DNA of 12,642 bases from an uncultured Holophagaceae bacterium (GTDB lineage: Bacteria; Acidobacteriota; Holophagae; Holophagales; Holophagaceae): positions 1 through 12,642 of the forward strand of contig CAIRAS010000345.1 in assembly GCA_903876615.1 (NCBI GenBank). The letters are read 5' to 3'. Numbering within the stretch: position 1 is the stretch's first letter; each line of letters begins with the position of its first letter. Of this stretch, positions 6,291 through 12,642 are shown piece by piece. The notes under the pieces were generated by a model. That model was not told the DNA's origin. It was given only the letters and a program-made list of their open reading frames with translations, and made no database searches. A program made the position numbers and the translations under genes.

Positions 6291-6370
6291 CTCCCGCAGA
6301 CAGAAGTCCTCTCTGGTATGGAATGATGGAGCCAGATGTTCCCAGCCACCCTCCCCGGAGCGCCCTTCCC

Positions 6371-9300
6371 GTGCGCCTGATCTCCCTCGAACTCCACGGC
6401 TTCAAATCCTTCGCCGATGCCCAGAAGCTCAGCTTTCCGGGCGGCATGACGGCGGTGGTGGGGCCGAACGGCTGCGGGAAGTCGAACATCGCGGACAGCC
6501 TGGCCTGGGTGCTGGGCGAGCAGCGGCCCTCGATGCTCCGTGGCTCCGAGATGGCGGACGTGATCTTCAGCGGGACCGCCCAGCGTCGGCCCATGGGCCT
6601 CGCCGAGGTGAAGCTGGTCCTGGAGATGCCGGATCCGGGCCTGCCCGGCGCGACCCGGGAAGTCACCATCTCCCGCCGGCTCTACCGCGACACAGGCAGT
6701 GAATACCGCATCAACGGCCGGGAGGCCCGCCTCAAGGATGTCCAGGACCTGCTGCTCGACACGGGCATGGGCACCCGGGCCTACAGCTTCATCCAGCAGG
6801 GCCAGATCGACCTCATCCTCAGCAGCAAGCCCAAGGACCGCCGCCTCCTGCTGGAGGAGGCCGCCGGCATCACGCGCTACAAGCTGCGCCGCGTGGAAGC
6901 AGAGAAGCGCCTGGACGAGACCCGGGCCAACCTGCAGCGCCTGGATGACATCCTCTTCGAGCTGAACAAGCAGATGGATGCCCTGCGCCGGCAGGCCTCC
7001 CGGGCCCGCCGGGCCAAGGAGATGGATACCGAGATCAAGGCCACCCAGCGCATCCTCCTCGCGGGCAAGGCGGTGGAGCTGGAGGCGGCCAAGCAGCGCA
7101 TCCTCGACCAGCTGGACCAGACCGAGCGCCGGGTGGCCGAGCTGACCGCGCAGGTCTCAGAGAAGGCCTCCGAGGTGGAGACCCTGCGCCTCTCCGTGGA
7201 CGAGCAGCAGCAGGCCCAGGCCCGGCGCACCAGCGCGATCCTCGGCCTGGACCAGCGCCTCCAGCTGGCCGATCAGGAACGCAGCTTCCAGGAGGAGCGG
7301 CGCACCGAGGCCCAGGCTCAGCGGGGTCGCCTGCAGGAGCGGATCCAGGCCCTCGTGGACCGGCTGTCGGAGACCGGGGACTCCTTCACTGCCCTGGAAG
7401 CCCTGCTCAAGGATGCGGCAGAGCGGCTCGCCGGGCGGGAAGGGGAGCTGACCTTGGCGGAAGAGGGCGTGGCCCTGGCCCAGGGGGCGCTGCGCCACCG
7501 GGAAGCGGAACTGCAGAGCCTCCGGGAGCGGAAGGCAGAGAGCCAGAAGGAGGCCCTGGCGCGCCAGAAGCAGCGGCTGGCCTTCCAGAGCCAGATCGCC
7601 CAGCTCGAGGGGCGCCTGGATGCGCTGAACCACGAGGAGTCCGTCCGGGCCCCGCGCCTGGAGGGCTTGGAGGCCGAGGCCACCCTGGTGGGACGGAGCC
7701 TCGAGGGGCTCCTGGGCCAGCTGGAGCAGGCGGAAGAAGCGGCCTTCGACCAGCGCCGCCGGGCCGAGGCGTTGGAGGAAGCGCAGCGGACCCTCGCCCA
7801 GGACCATCACCGGGCCGAGTCGGAGCTGGACGCGGCCGAGCGGCGCCTGCGGCAGCTCTCGGATCTGCTGGCCAAGAGCTTCGGCGACGCGGAGCTCCAG
7901 AAGGGCCTCATCTGGCTCAAGGACCAGGGCTTCCGGCCCCAGGCACTGGTGGAGCAGGTGACGGTGGACGAAGCACGGCGCCCGGACCTGGAGCGGCTGC
8001 TGGGGGTCTGGCTGCAGACGCTCTCCGCTGATGCCGCCTTGGCACTGCGGGCCTCGGCTGCCCCGGGGCACCTGCTGCTGGCCCTGGAGTCCACCCTGCC
8101 GCTGCCTGCCGCACCCCCGGGCTGCGAGCCCCTGCGCGACCGGGTGCGCTGGTCCGGGACCGGGCGGCCCCTGGGCGCCCTGCTGGACCGTGCCTTCCAC
8201 TGCGCGGACGAAGACCTGCCCGCCCTGGCCCAGGCCCACCCGGACCTGGCCTTCGTCTCGCCCGCCTTCATCCGGCTGCCCTTCGGTCCCATGCAGCTGG
8301 GCGTCTCCGCCCCGGCCGCCTCGCCCCTCAAGCTGCGGGCCGAGCAGGAAGAGGCCCGGGGCACCCGCGAGGCCCTGCTGGACCGCCTGGAAGAGCTGGA
8401 GGCCCGGCGCGGGCTGGGGGGCGACGAGGCCCGGGCCGCCCGCGAGCGCTCCCTCGAGATCGACGAGGACCTGCGGACCCTGCATCGGCGGGTCGAGGGC
8501 CAGAAGGCCCAGCAGGCCTCCATCGAGGGCCAGCTGGCCGAGATCCGCGCCGCCAGCGAGCGCGCCGACACGCTGTGGGAGCAGATCGAGAACGAGATCA
8601 AGCGGCTCCAGGGCCTGCTGCGCGAGCTGGATGAACACCCCGAGGAGGCCGGTGATGCCGCGCTGGAGGAGGCCATCCTGGCCGCGGAGGACGTGGTGCG
8701 CGAGGCCCGCCACCGCCTGGACGGGTGCCGGGACCAGCGCATGGAGGTTGCCCGCAGTCGGGATGCCGCCTGGGCCGAACGGGATGGCCACGAGCGCCAC
8801 CTGCAGCTGACCCAGCGGGGTCGCTTTGACCTGGAGGCCGAGCGCCTGCGGCTGGAGGCCGAAGCCGCCGAGCAGGCCGAGCGCGCGGAGGTCTGCACCG
8901 TCCGCCTGACGGAACTCGAGACGGATTCCCAGACCCTGCTCCAGGAGCGGGAGGTGGTGCAGACGCAGGCCCAGGAGGCCCAGCCCCGGCTGGAGCTGGC
9001 CCAGGAGACCCTGCGCGTCCAGGAACGGAACGCCCGGGAGTTGCAGGAGGCCCTTGAGAACGCGCGGGCCCAGCATCAGGAGGTGCTGCTCCATGGGGCC
9101 CAGGTGCAGGGCAGTCAGGAGGCCCTGGCCAAGGAAGTCGAGCTGGCGTTGGGGCTGGAGGTCCCGGCCTTCCTCGCGGGCCTGAGCGAGGCCGAGCGGG
9201 AGGCCTGGGAGGAAGGCGAGCTCGTCCACCAGACCCGCCTGAACGAGCTGCAGGGCCGGCGCATGGAACTGGGCGGCGTGAATCCCCTGGCCATCCAGGA

Positions 9301-9880
9301 GCTGGAGGAGGCGGAGACCCGGCTCGCGTTCATGGACGAGCAGCGCGCGGACGTCACCAAGGCCATCGGCAACCTGGAAGCCACGATCCAGGAGATCAAC
9401 CTCACCAGCGAAGAGCGCTTCCGGGAGGCCTTCGACTACGTGAACCTGCGCTTCCAGGAGGTCTTCCGCGAGGCTTTCGGCGGAGGCAGCGCCCAGCTCA
9501 GCTTGGAGGACCCGAAGAACCTGCTGGAGTGCGGCATCGAGATCACCGCCCAGCCCCCGGGCAAGTCGGCCAAGGCGCTCACCCTGCTGAGTGGCGGCGA
9601 GAAGGCGCTGACGGCCATCTCGCTGCTCTTCGCCATCTTCCACTTCAAGCCCAGCCCCTTCTGTGTGCTGGACGAGGTGGACGCGCCGCTGGACGAGGCC
9701 AACGTGGGCCGCTTTGCCGCCATGGTCCAGAAGATGAAGGCCGACACGCAGTTCATCGTCATCACCCACCAGAAGCCCACCATGGTCGCCGCGGACACCC
9801 TCTACGGCGTCACCATGGAAGAGGCTGGCTGCTCCCGGTTGGTCAGCGTTCACCTCCGGGAAGCGGAGGCTCTGGTCTGA
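6371..9880 (+). CDS. smc: chromosome partition protein SMC
   Basis: SMC is the coiled-coil ATPase that, with ScpA and ScpB, forms the bacterial condensin that organises and segregates the chromosome. From the GTG start the protein has 1169 residues, normal for the family. The N-terminal head has RLISLELHGFKSFAD and Walker A GPNGCGKSN (31-39), with a Q-loop region YSFIQQGQID. Long Glu/Arg/Gln-rich coiled coils flank a hinge at about 509-650. The C-terminal head has the ABC signature LSGGEK (1073-1078), Walker B VLDEVD (Asp1101, Glu1102) and the His switch ITHQK (His1133). The GTG at 6371 is preferred because it gives the family N-terminus and has GGAG ten bases upstream. An ATG at 6323 would add 16 residues with no binding site. 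The hinge lacks the usual glycine-rich motif. scpA and scpB are not in the window. Confidence 0.96.
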   Translation: MRLISLELHGFKSFADAQKLSFPGGMTAVVGPNGCGKSNIADSLAWVLGEQRPSMLRGSEMADVIFSGTAQRRPMGLAEVKLVLEMPDPGLPGATREVTISRRLYRDTGSEYRINGREARLKDVQDLLLDTGMGTRAYSFIQQGQIDLILSSKPKDRRLLLEEAAGITRYKLRRVEAEKRLDETRANLQRLDDILFELNKQMDALRRQASRARRAKEMDTEIKATQRILLAGKAVELEAAKQRILDQLDQTERRVAELTAQVSEKASEVETLRLSVDEQQQAQARRTSAILGLDQRLQLADQERSFQEERRTEAQAQRGRLQERIQALVDRLSETGDSFTALEALLKDAAERLAGREGELTLAEEGVALAQGALRHREAELQSLRERKAESQKEALARQKQRLAFQSQIAQLEGRLDALNHEESVRAPRLEGLEAEATLVGRSLEGLLGQLEQAEEAAFDQRRRAEALEEAQRTLAQDHHRAESELDAAERRLRQLSDLLAKSFGDAELQKGLIWLKDQGFRPQALVEQVTVDEARRPDLERLLGVWLQTLSADAALALRASAAPGHLLLALESTLPLPAAPPGCEPLRDRVRWSGTGRPLGALLDRAFHCADEDLPALAQAHPDLAFVSPAFIRLPFGPMQLGVSAPAASPLKLRAEQEEARGTREALLDRLEELEARRGLGGDEARAARERSLEIDEDLRTLHRRVEGQKAQQASIEGQLAEIRAASERADTLWEQIENEIKRLQGLLRELDEHPEEAGDAALEEAILAAEDVVREARHRLDGCRDQRMEVARSRDAAWAERDGHERHLQLTQRGRFDLEAERLRLEAEAAEQAERAEVCTVRLTELETDSQTLLQEREVVQTQAQEAQPRLELAQETLRVQERNARELQEALENARAQHQEVLLHGAQVQGSQEALAKEVELALGLEVPAFLAGLSEAEREAWEEGELVHQTRLNELQGRRMELGGVNPLAIQELEEAETRLAFMDEQRADVTKAIGNLEATIQEINLTSEERFREAFDYVNLRFQEVFREAFGGGSAQLSLEDPKNLLECGIEITAQPPGKSAKALTLLSGGEKALTAISLLFAIFHFKPSPFCVLDEVDAPLDEANVGRFAAMVQKMKADTQFIVITHQKPTMVAADTLYGVTMEEAGCSRLVSVHLREAEALV

Positions 9881-9945
9881 TACTTGTGTGTAACAAAAAA
9901 GGGTTGACGAGCCTGTTTTCGCCCCGGGAAACGGTGGTTAAAGCG

Positions 9946-9968
9946 CTTTCGCCTTGTCCAGGCGAAAG
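9946..9968. repeat. 9-bp stem-loop downstream of smc
   Basis: CTTTCGCCT (9946-9954) and AGGCGAAAG (9960-9968) pair perfectly around TGTCC. It lies 65 bases after the smc stop and directly before the first DnaA-box-like pair. No T-tract follows on either strand, so it is not a standard intrinsic terminator, though it could still stop transcription or protect the smc mRNA 3' end. It overlaps the 10-base palindrome AAAGCGCTTT (9940-9949). Confidence 0.45.
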
Positions 9969-10104
9969 AAAGTGGAAAATGTGGAAAACCCGATTTCTGG
10001 ACACTCCTTCAGATCCTGCAAATAGCATCAATCTAATTGTAGATATTATTTGATTTATAATAAGGCGATTTTGCCCATTTCACACCTGGAAATCCATATC
10101 TAGA

Positions 10105-10121
10105 CAAGGTTTAGAACCTTG
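10105..10121. repeat. 7-bp inverted repeat in the smc/TPR spacer
   Basis: CAAGGTT (10105-10111) and AACCTTG (10115-10121) are exact inverted arms around TAG. The element lies between the AT-rich core and the right DnaA-box-like pair. It could be a protein-binding site or a hairpin at the 3' end of the TPR transcript; no T-tract follows. Confidence 0.35.
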
Positions 10122-10214
10122 GCACCATGCATATCCACAGGCTTTTCCACACCCGCAAAGAGGTGTCTTGGAAACGCCTGAAAACAATCGGGTGACGAAG
10201 CCGTGACCGAATGA

Positions 10215-11750
10215 TTACGCTTCGGCTTCCATGAATTCGGGGCGGAGCCACTCGCGGATGGCGTCTTCTCCGACGCCCAGCTGGGCCAGGTGCTCCATGG
10301 CCATCTTGAGGCTCTGTCCTTCATCGCGGCAGATGAAGAGCCGCTGCTTCCAGGCCTCCACGGCCCGGGGGCGCAGCTCCGGTTCGCCATGCTCCATGCG
10401 CTTCTGGAGCACGAAGCCGAGGTTGTTGGCGGCCTTGCGGTGCTGGGGCTCGATGGTGAGGGCCTTCACGTAGGCCTCGGTGGCTTCCGCCAGGTGCTTG
10501 CTACCCTCCAGGGCGACACCCTTGGCGTTCCAGACGTCCGCGTCCTCCGGAGCCAGGGCCATGGCCTGCTCCACCATGCTCAGCTGATCCTCCCGGCGGT
10601 TGGCGAAGCGATAGACCTCGGACAGGCCCAGGTAGGCGCTGTACTCACCCGGATCGATCTCGAGAGCCTGGAGGAAGGCCTGCTCGGCGGCGGGGTTCTG
10701 ATGCGTCTCCACCAGCACATACCCGAGCTGGACCTGGATGTCTGCTGCGTCCGGCTCGCGCATCAGGGCTTCGCGGTAGCAACGCAGGGCATCGTCCCAG
10801 CGGCTCTCCTCGCGGGCCATGTCGCCCAGCGCAGCCCAGGGGTTTGAGGCGTCGGGATCGGTCTCGGCGGCCAGCGTGAAGTAGGACAGGGCGCCATCTC
10901 GGTCGCCCATGTCGCGCTTCAGCTCGCCCAGCAGTGCCTGGGCCTCGCCCAGCACCGGCGCGGCCGGCGCCAGCAGCATGAGGGTGTGCAGCTGCCCCTG
11001 CGCCAGCTCCAGGTGGCCCTGCTCGCTGAAGATCTCCGCGAGGATGAAGTAGCTGGCCGGGTCGGTGACGTGCAGGCTGCGGGCCCGCTGGATGCAGCGC
11101 AGCCCCTCGGCCAGCTCGCCGCGGTGGAGGAGCAGCTCACCCAGGGCGTGCCAGCCCCAGTAGTAGGCATCCTCGGCGTTCAGGGCCGCCACCAGCTGAA
11201 CCTCGGCGCCCGCCAGATCGCCCAGCTGTTCCATGGCGATGGCCAGGAGACGCAGGGTGCGGGGATCCCGGGGACTGAGGGTGAGGGCCTTCAGCAGCCA
11301 GGCTTTGGCATCGGCAGGCTGGTTGAGGTGCAGCTGCACCAGGCCGGCCAGCTCGAGGGCCTTGGGGTCCTGGCCATTGAGGGCCAGGGCCTGACGCAGC
11401 GCGTGTTCGGCGCCGTCGGGATCCTGCAGGAGCAGGCGGAGGTAACCCAGGTTGCGGAGGTGGCCCCCCTCGCCGGGCTGCTCGTCGCGGAGCGACTCTA
11501 GCTGTCCCAGCAGCTCTGGTCCCTCCTCGCCGCCGTCGTGGTCGCTGAAGCAGAGCAGGCGCTCGAACCAGGCGTCCACGTGGGCGCGGTCCTCCGCCAG
11601 CAGCTGGTCCAGGATCTCCCGGGCCTCCTCGTGGCGGGCGCGGCCATTGAGCGCTCGGGCGAGGCCGAGGCGGTCATCGAAAGAGGACGTGGAGGCGCTC
11701 TTCAGCGCGGTGAGTCCGGGGTCCAGCAGCTTTAACCAGGGTCGTGCCAT
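10215..11750 (-). CDS. cytoplasmic tetratricopeptide-repeat protein of unknown function
   Basis: This 511-residue protein is built almost wholly of TPR units, about ten to twelve in succession from about residue 25 to 465. Examples are ALGDMAREESRWDDALRCYREALMREP and LGYVLVETHQNPAAEQAFLQALEIDP. There is no signal peptide or transmembrane segment, so it is probably a cytoplasmic protein-protein interaction scaffold. The last 45 residues (after NNLGFVLQKR) are helical and charged and do not fit the repeat. The ATG at 11750 has GAGG seven bases upstream. It lies 60 bases after ruvA on the same strand and is probably cotranscribed with it, but nothing ties it to recombination. The partner and role cannot be read from the sequence. 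Confidence 0.88.
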   Translation of the reverse strand: MARPWLKLLDPGLTALKSASTSSFDDRLGLARALNGRARHEEAREILDQLLAEDRAHVDAWFERLLCFSDHDGGEEGPELLGQLESLRDEQPGEGGHLRNLGYLRLLLQDPDGAEHALRQALALNGQDPKALELAGLVQLHLNQPADAKAWLLKALTLSPRDPRTLRLLAIAMEQLGDLAGAEVQLVAALNAEDAYYWGWHALGELLLHRGELAEGLRCIQRARSLHVTDPASYFILAEIFSEQGHLELAQGQLHTLMLLAPAAPVLGEAQALLGELKRDMGDRDGALSYFTLAAETDPDASNPWAALGDMAREESRWDDALRCYREALMREPDAADIQVQLGYVLVETHQNPAAEQAFLQALEIDPGEYSAYLGLSEVYRFANRREDQLSMVEQAMALAPEDADVWNAKGVALEGSKHLAEATEAYVKALTIEPQHRKAANNLGFVLQKRMEHGEPELRPRAVEAWKQRLFICRDEGQSLKMAMEHLAQLGVGEDAIREWLRPEFMEAEA

Positions 11751-11810
11751 GGGGTGCCTCGTGAGGGAGTCCAGGGTAGCACCTGGGAGCAGTGGACAGG
11801 ATCCGGAAGC

Positions 11811-12398
11811 TCATCGCTGGAGGGCTTTCAGGGCCTGGCGGAGGGCCTCGGCCAGGGGGGGCTTCGAGGCGCGGAGACCGGCGACGATCGGCAGCACCGC
11901 ATCCTCCCGGAAGCCGAGGTTGGTGAGGGCTGAGCGCAGGCTCTCCTCCCAGGGATCCCCCGAGGCCAGACCCGAGAGACCGTCCAGGCCCGAGAGGCCG
12001 CCCAGCTTCTCGGACAGCTCGAAGCACATCTTCTCGGCAGTCTTCTTGCCCACGCCGGGGATGCGGGTGAGGGTCCGCACATCCCGACCCCGGAGGGCCA
12101 GCACCAGATCCTCCAGGGACAGGGAGCCCAGCGCGGCCAGGGCCATCTTGGGGCCGACCCCGTCCACCTTCACCAGCAGCCGGTAGAGCTCGCGCTCCTG
12201 GGGGAGGGCGAAGCCGAGCAGCGAGATGTCGTTCTCCCGCACCAGCAGCTCCGTGTGCAGGATCACCTGGGCTCCCACCTCGGGGAGCAGGCCGTAGGTG
12301 GAGAGGCTGATGGCCGCCGCATAGCCCACACCGCCGCACTCCACGAGGGCGAGGTGGGGCAGTTTCTGGAGGAGCTCTCCGCGCAGGCGTCCGATCAT
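11811..12398 (-). CDS. ruvA: Holliday junction branch migration protein RuvA
   Basis: RuvA binds the four-way Holliday junction as a tetramer and loads the RuvB ATPase for branch migration during recombinational repair. The 195-residue protein has the N-terminal OB domain MIGRLRGELL to about residue 63. Two helix-hairpin-helix motifs follow: LLVKVDGVGPKMALAAL (74-90) and LTRIPGVGKKTAEKMCFEL (110-128). A Gly/Leu/Ser-rich linker (about 131-149) leads to the C-terminal RuvB-binding domain (150-195, with ALTNLGF). The ATG at 12398 was chosen because it gives the canonical MIGRL start; an in-frame ATG at 12476 would add 26 unrelated residues. No Shine-Dalgarno sequence precedes the chosen start. 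ruvB and ruvC are not in the window. Confidence 0.96.
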   Translation of the reverse strand: MIGRLRGELLQKLPHLALVECGGVGYAAAISLSTYGLLPEVGAQVILHTELLVRENDISLLGFALPQERELYRLLVKVDGVGPKMALAALGSLSLEDLVLALRGRDVRTLTRIPGVGKKTAEKMCFELSEKLGGLSGLDGLSGLASGDPWEESLRSALTNLGFREDAVLPIVAGLRASKPPLAEALRQALKALQR

Positions 12399-12642
12399 GC
12401 ATCGAGGATACCGGAAGCGCGGAGCGGGGCAGGGAGACCTCGATGGAGGGAGCGTTCCTTGCTGCCAACGGCTCATCTGCAGGCTGGACTCGAAGCCTCA
12501 TCTCCTGTGACGTCATTATTTCGGATATTCAGGTAGTGATTTCGGTCAAAGTCCCGCTTTCGACGGCGCGAATCCTAGGGTTCCCTGGTTCCTGTTGCTA
12601 GGATGGCTCACCCTATCCACCACCAACAACCGAGAGCAGACC
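12399..12642. other. non-coding right end of the window
   Basis: The 244 bases upstream of ruvA hold no gene that can be supported. They contain the weak ruvA promoter candidate, the 8-base palindrome TGACGTCA (12508-12515), and a 7-bp inverted repeat, ATCCTAG (12572-12578) with CTAGGAT (12598-12604), spaced by 19 bases. A frame opening with ATG at 12603 runs to the edge but has only about 13 codons and no binding site. Confidence 0.4.
12522..12549 (-). promoter_or_regulatory. weak candidate promoter for ruvA
   Basis: On the minus strand TTGACC (12549-12544) is followed after 16 bases by TATCCG (12527-12522). The -35 matches five of six positions but the -10 only three of six. It would give a leader of over 110 bases to the ruvA ATG. 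The palindrome TGACGTCA (12508-12515) lies just downstream of it. Confidence 0.3.

Larger units (their letters stand above)
9881..10214. other. AT-rich intergenic region with DnaA-box-like sites (oriC candidate)
   Basis: No credible gene is seen in these 334 bases between the convergent smc and TPR genes. The centre is very AT-rich (7 G/C in the 40 bases 10021-10060) in otherwise high-GC DNA and includes a perfect TATAAT at 10056-10061 without a -35 partner. Left of it, tandem 9-mers on the minus strand read TTTTCCACA (9988-9980) and TTTTCCACT (9979-9971). Right of it, on the plus strand, are ATATCCACA (10131-10139) and TTTTCCACA (10143-10151). Two of the four fit the relaxed DnaA-box consensus TTWTNCACA exactly and the other two miss by one base. 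A weaker one, TTACACACA (9893-9885), follows the smc stop. The layout resembles an origin or a DnaA-titration site. No dnaA or dnaN is nearby. Confidence 0.45.

Noticed and set aside
6323..6370. smc starting at the ATG at 6323
   Set aside because: It would add 16 residues not typical of SMC N-termini and has no Shine-Dalgarno sequence. The GTG at 6371 gives the family start and has GGAG ten bases upstream. The earlier start is not excluded.
7157..9853. Long open frame antisense to smc (about 900 codons)
   Set aside because: It lies wholly inside smc on the opposite strand, is dominated by Leu, Gly, Gln and Ala with no recognisable domain, and is explained by the high GC content and codon bias of the sense gene.
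10033..10061. Plus-strand promoter ending in a perfect TATAAT at 10056-10061
   Set aside because: No acceptable -35 hexamer lies 15-19 bases upstream, and the sequence is so AT-rich that the match is not informative. It would also transcribe antisense into the TPR gene.
10031..10066. dif-like XerC/XerD site in the AT-rich spacer
   Set aside because: The convergent genes made a terminus site conceivable, but the two half-sites with the usual GCGCATAA and TTATGTTAA pattern are not present.
12603..12642. Start of a plus-strand gene with ATG at 12603
   Set aside because: Only about 13 codons are visible, there is no ribosome binding site, and no protein family can be recognised.
1..12642. CRISPR arrays, insertion sequences, prophage genes
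   Set aside because: No regularly spaced direct repeats, transposase or integrase motifs, or phage structural genes were seen on either strand.

Overview
This is a high-GC bacterial window, probably chromosomal, holding nine protein genes (one partial) and one tRNA. The gene content suggests a Gram-negative member of the Acidobacteriota, perhaps a Holophagae/Geothrix-like organism. The reasons are an outer-membrane secretin lipoprotein carrying TPR repeats and a cohesin-type C-terminal domain, and a PilM-N-O-P-Q set followed by an OxpG-like pseudopilin. The lineage is inferred from these features, not from a marker-gene comparison.

Left part, minus strand (1-429): the 5' end of rpsO (ribosomal protein S15) runs off the left edge. 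It is preceded by a structured 188-base leader and then by a tRNA-Leu(CAG) gene. The leader contains a 9-bp long-range helix that competes with two local hairpins. A 38-base palindrome starts inside the tRNA CCA end.

Central-left part, minus strand (516-6156): a tightly packed operon transcribed right to left. The order is PilM-like, PilN-like, PilO-like, PilP/GspC-like, secretin, type II pseudopilin. Four of the five junctions overlap by 1 or 4 bases and the fifth has a 17-base gap, so translation is probably coupled. Together these encode the inner-membrane assembly platform (M, N, O), the periplasmic connector (P), the outer-membrane channel (secretin) and one shaft subunit. The gene order, the GspG/OxpG type of pseudopilin and the secretin architecture fit an 'atypical type II secretion' machine of the Geobacter Oxp/Pul kind better than a plain type IV pilus. 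No ATPase, platform protein (GspF/PilC) or prepilin peptidase gene lies in the window. A candidate sigma70-like promoter and a perfect 17-base palindrome lie in the divergent spacer (6157-6370) shared with smc.

Central-right part, plus strand (6371-9880): smc, a full-length chromosome-partition ATPase with intact head motifs but a divergent hinge.

Spacer 9881-10214: 334 bases with no credible gene. It has a very AT-rich core (7 G/C in the 40 bases at 10021-10060) flanked by two pairs of DnaA-box-like 9-mers in opposite orientation, plus two hairpins. It looks like a replication origin or another DnaA-binding locus.

Right part, minus strand (10215-12398): ruvA (Holliday junction DNA-binding protein) followed after 60 bases by a large soluble TPR protein. 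The last 244 bases (12399-12642) are non-coding as far as can be seen. They hold a weak candidate promoter for ruvA and a 7-bp inverted repeat near the window edge.
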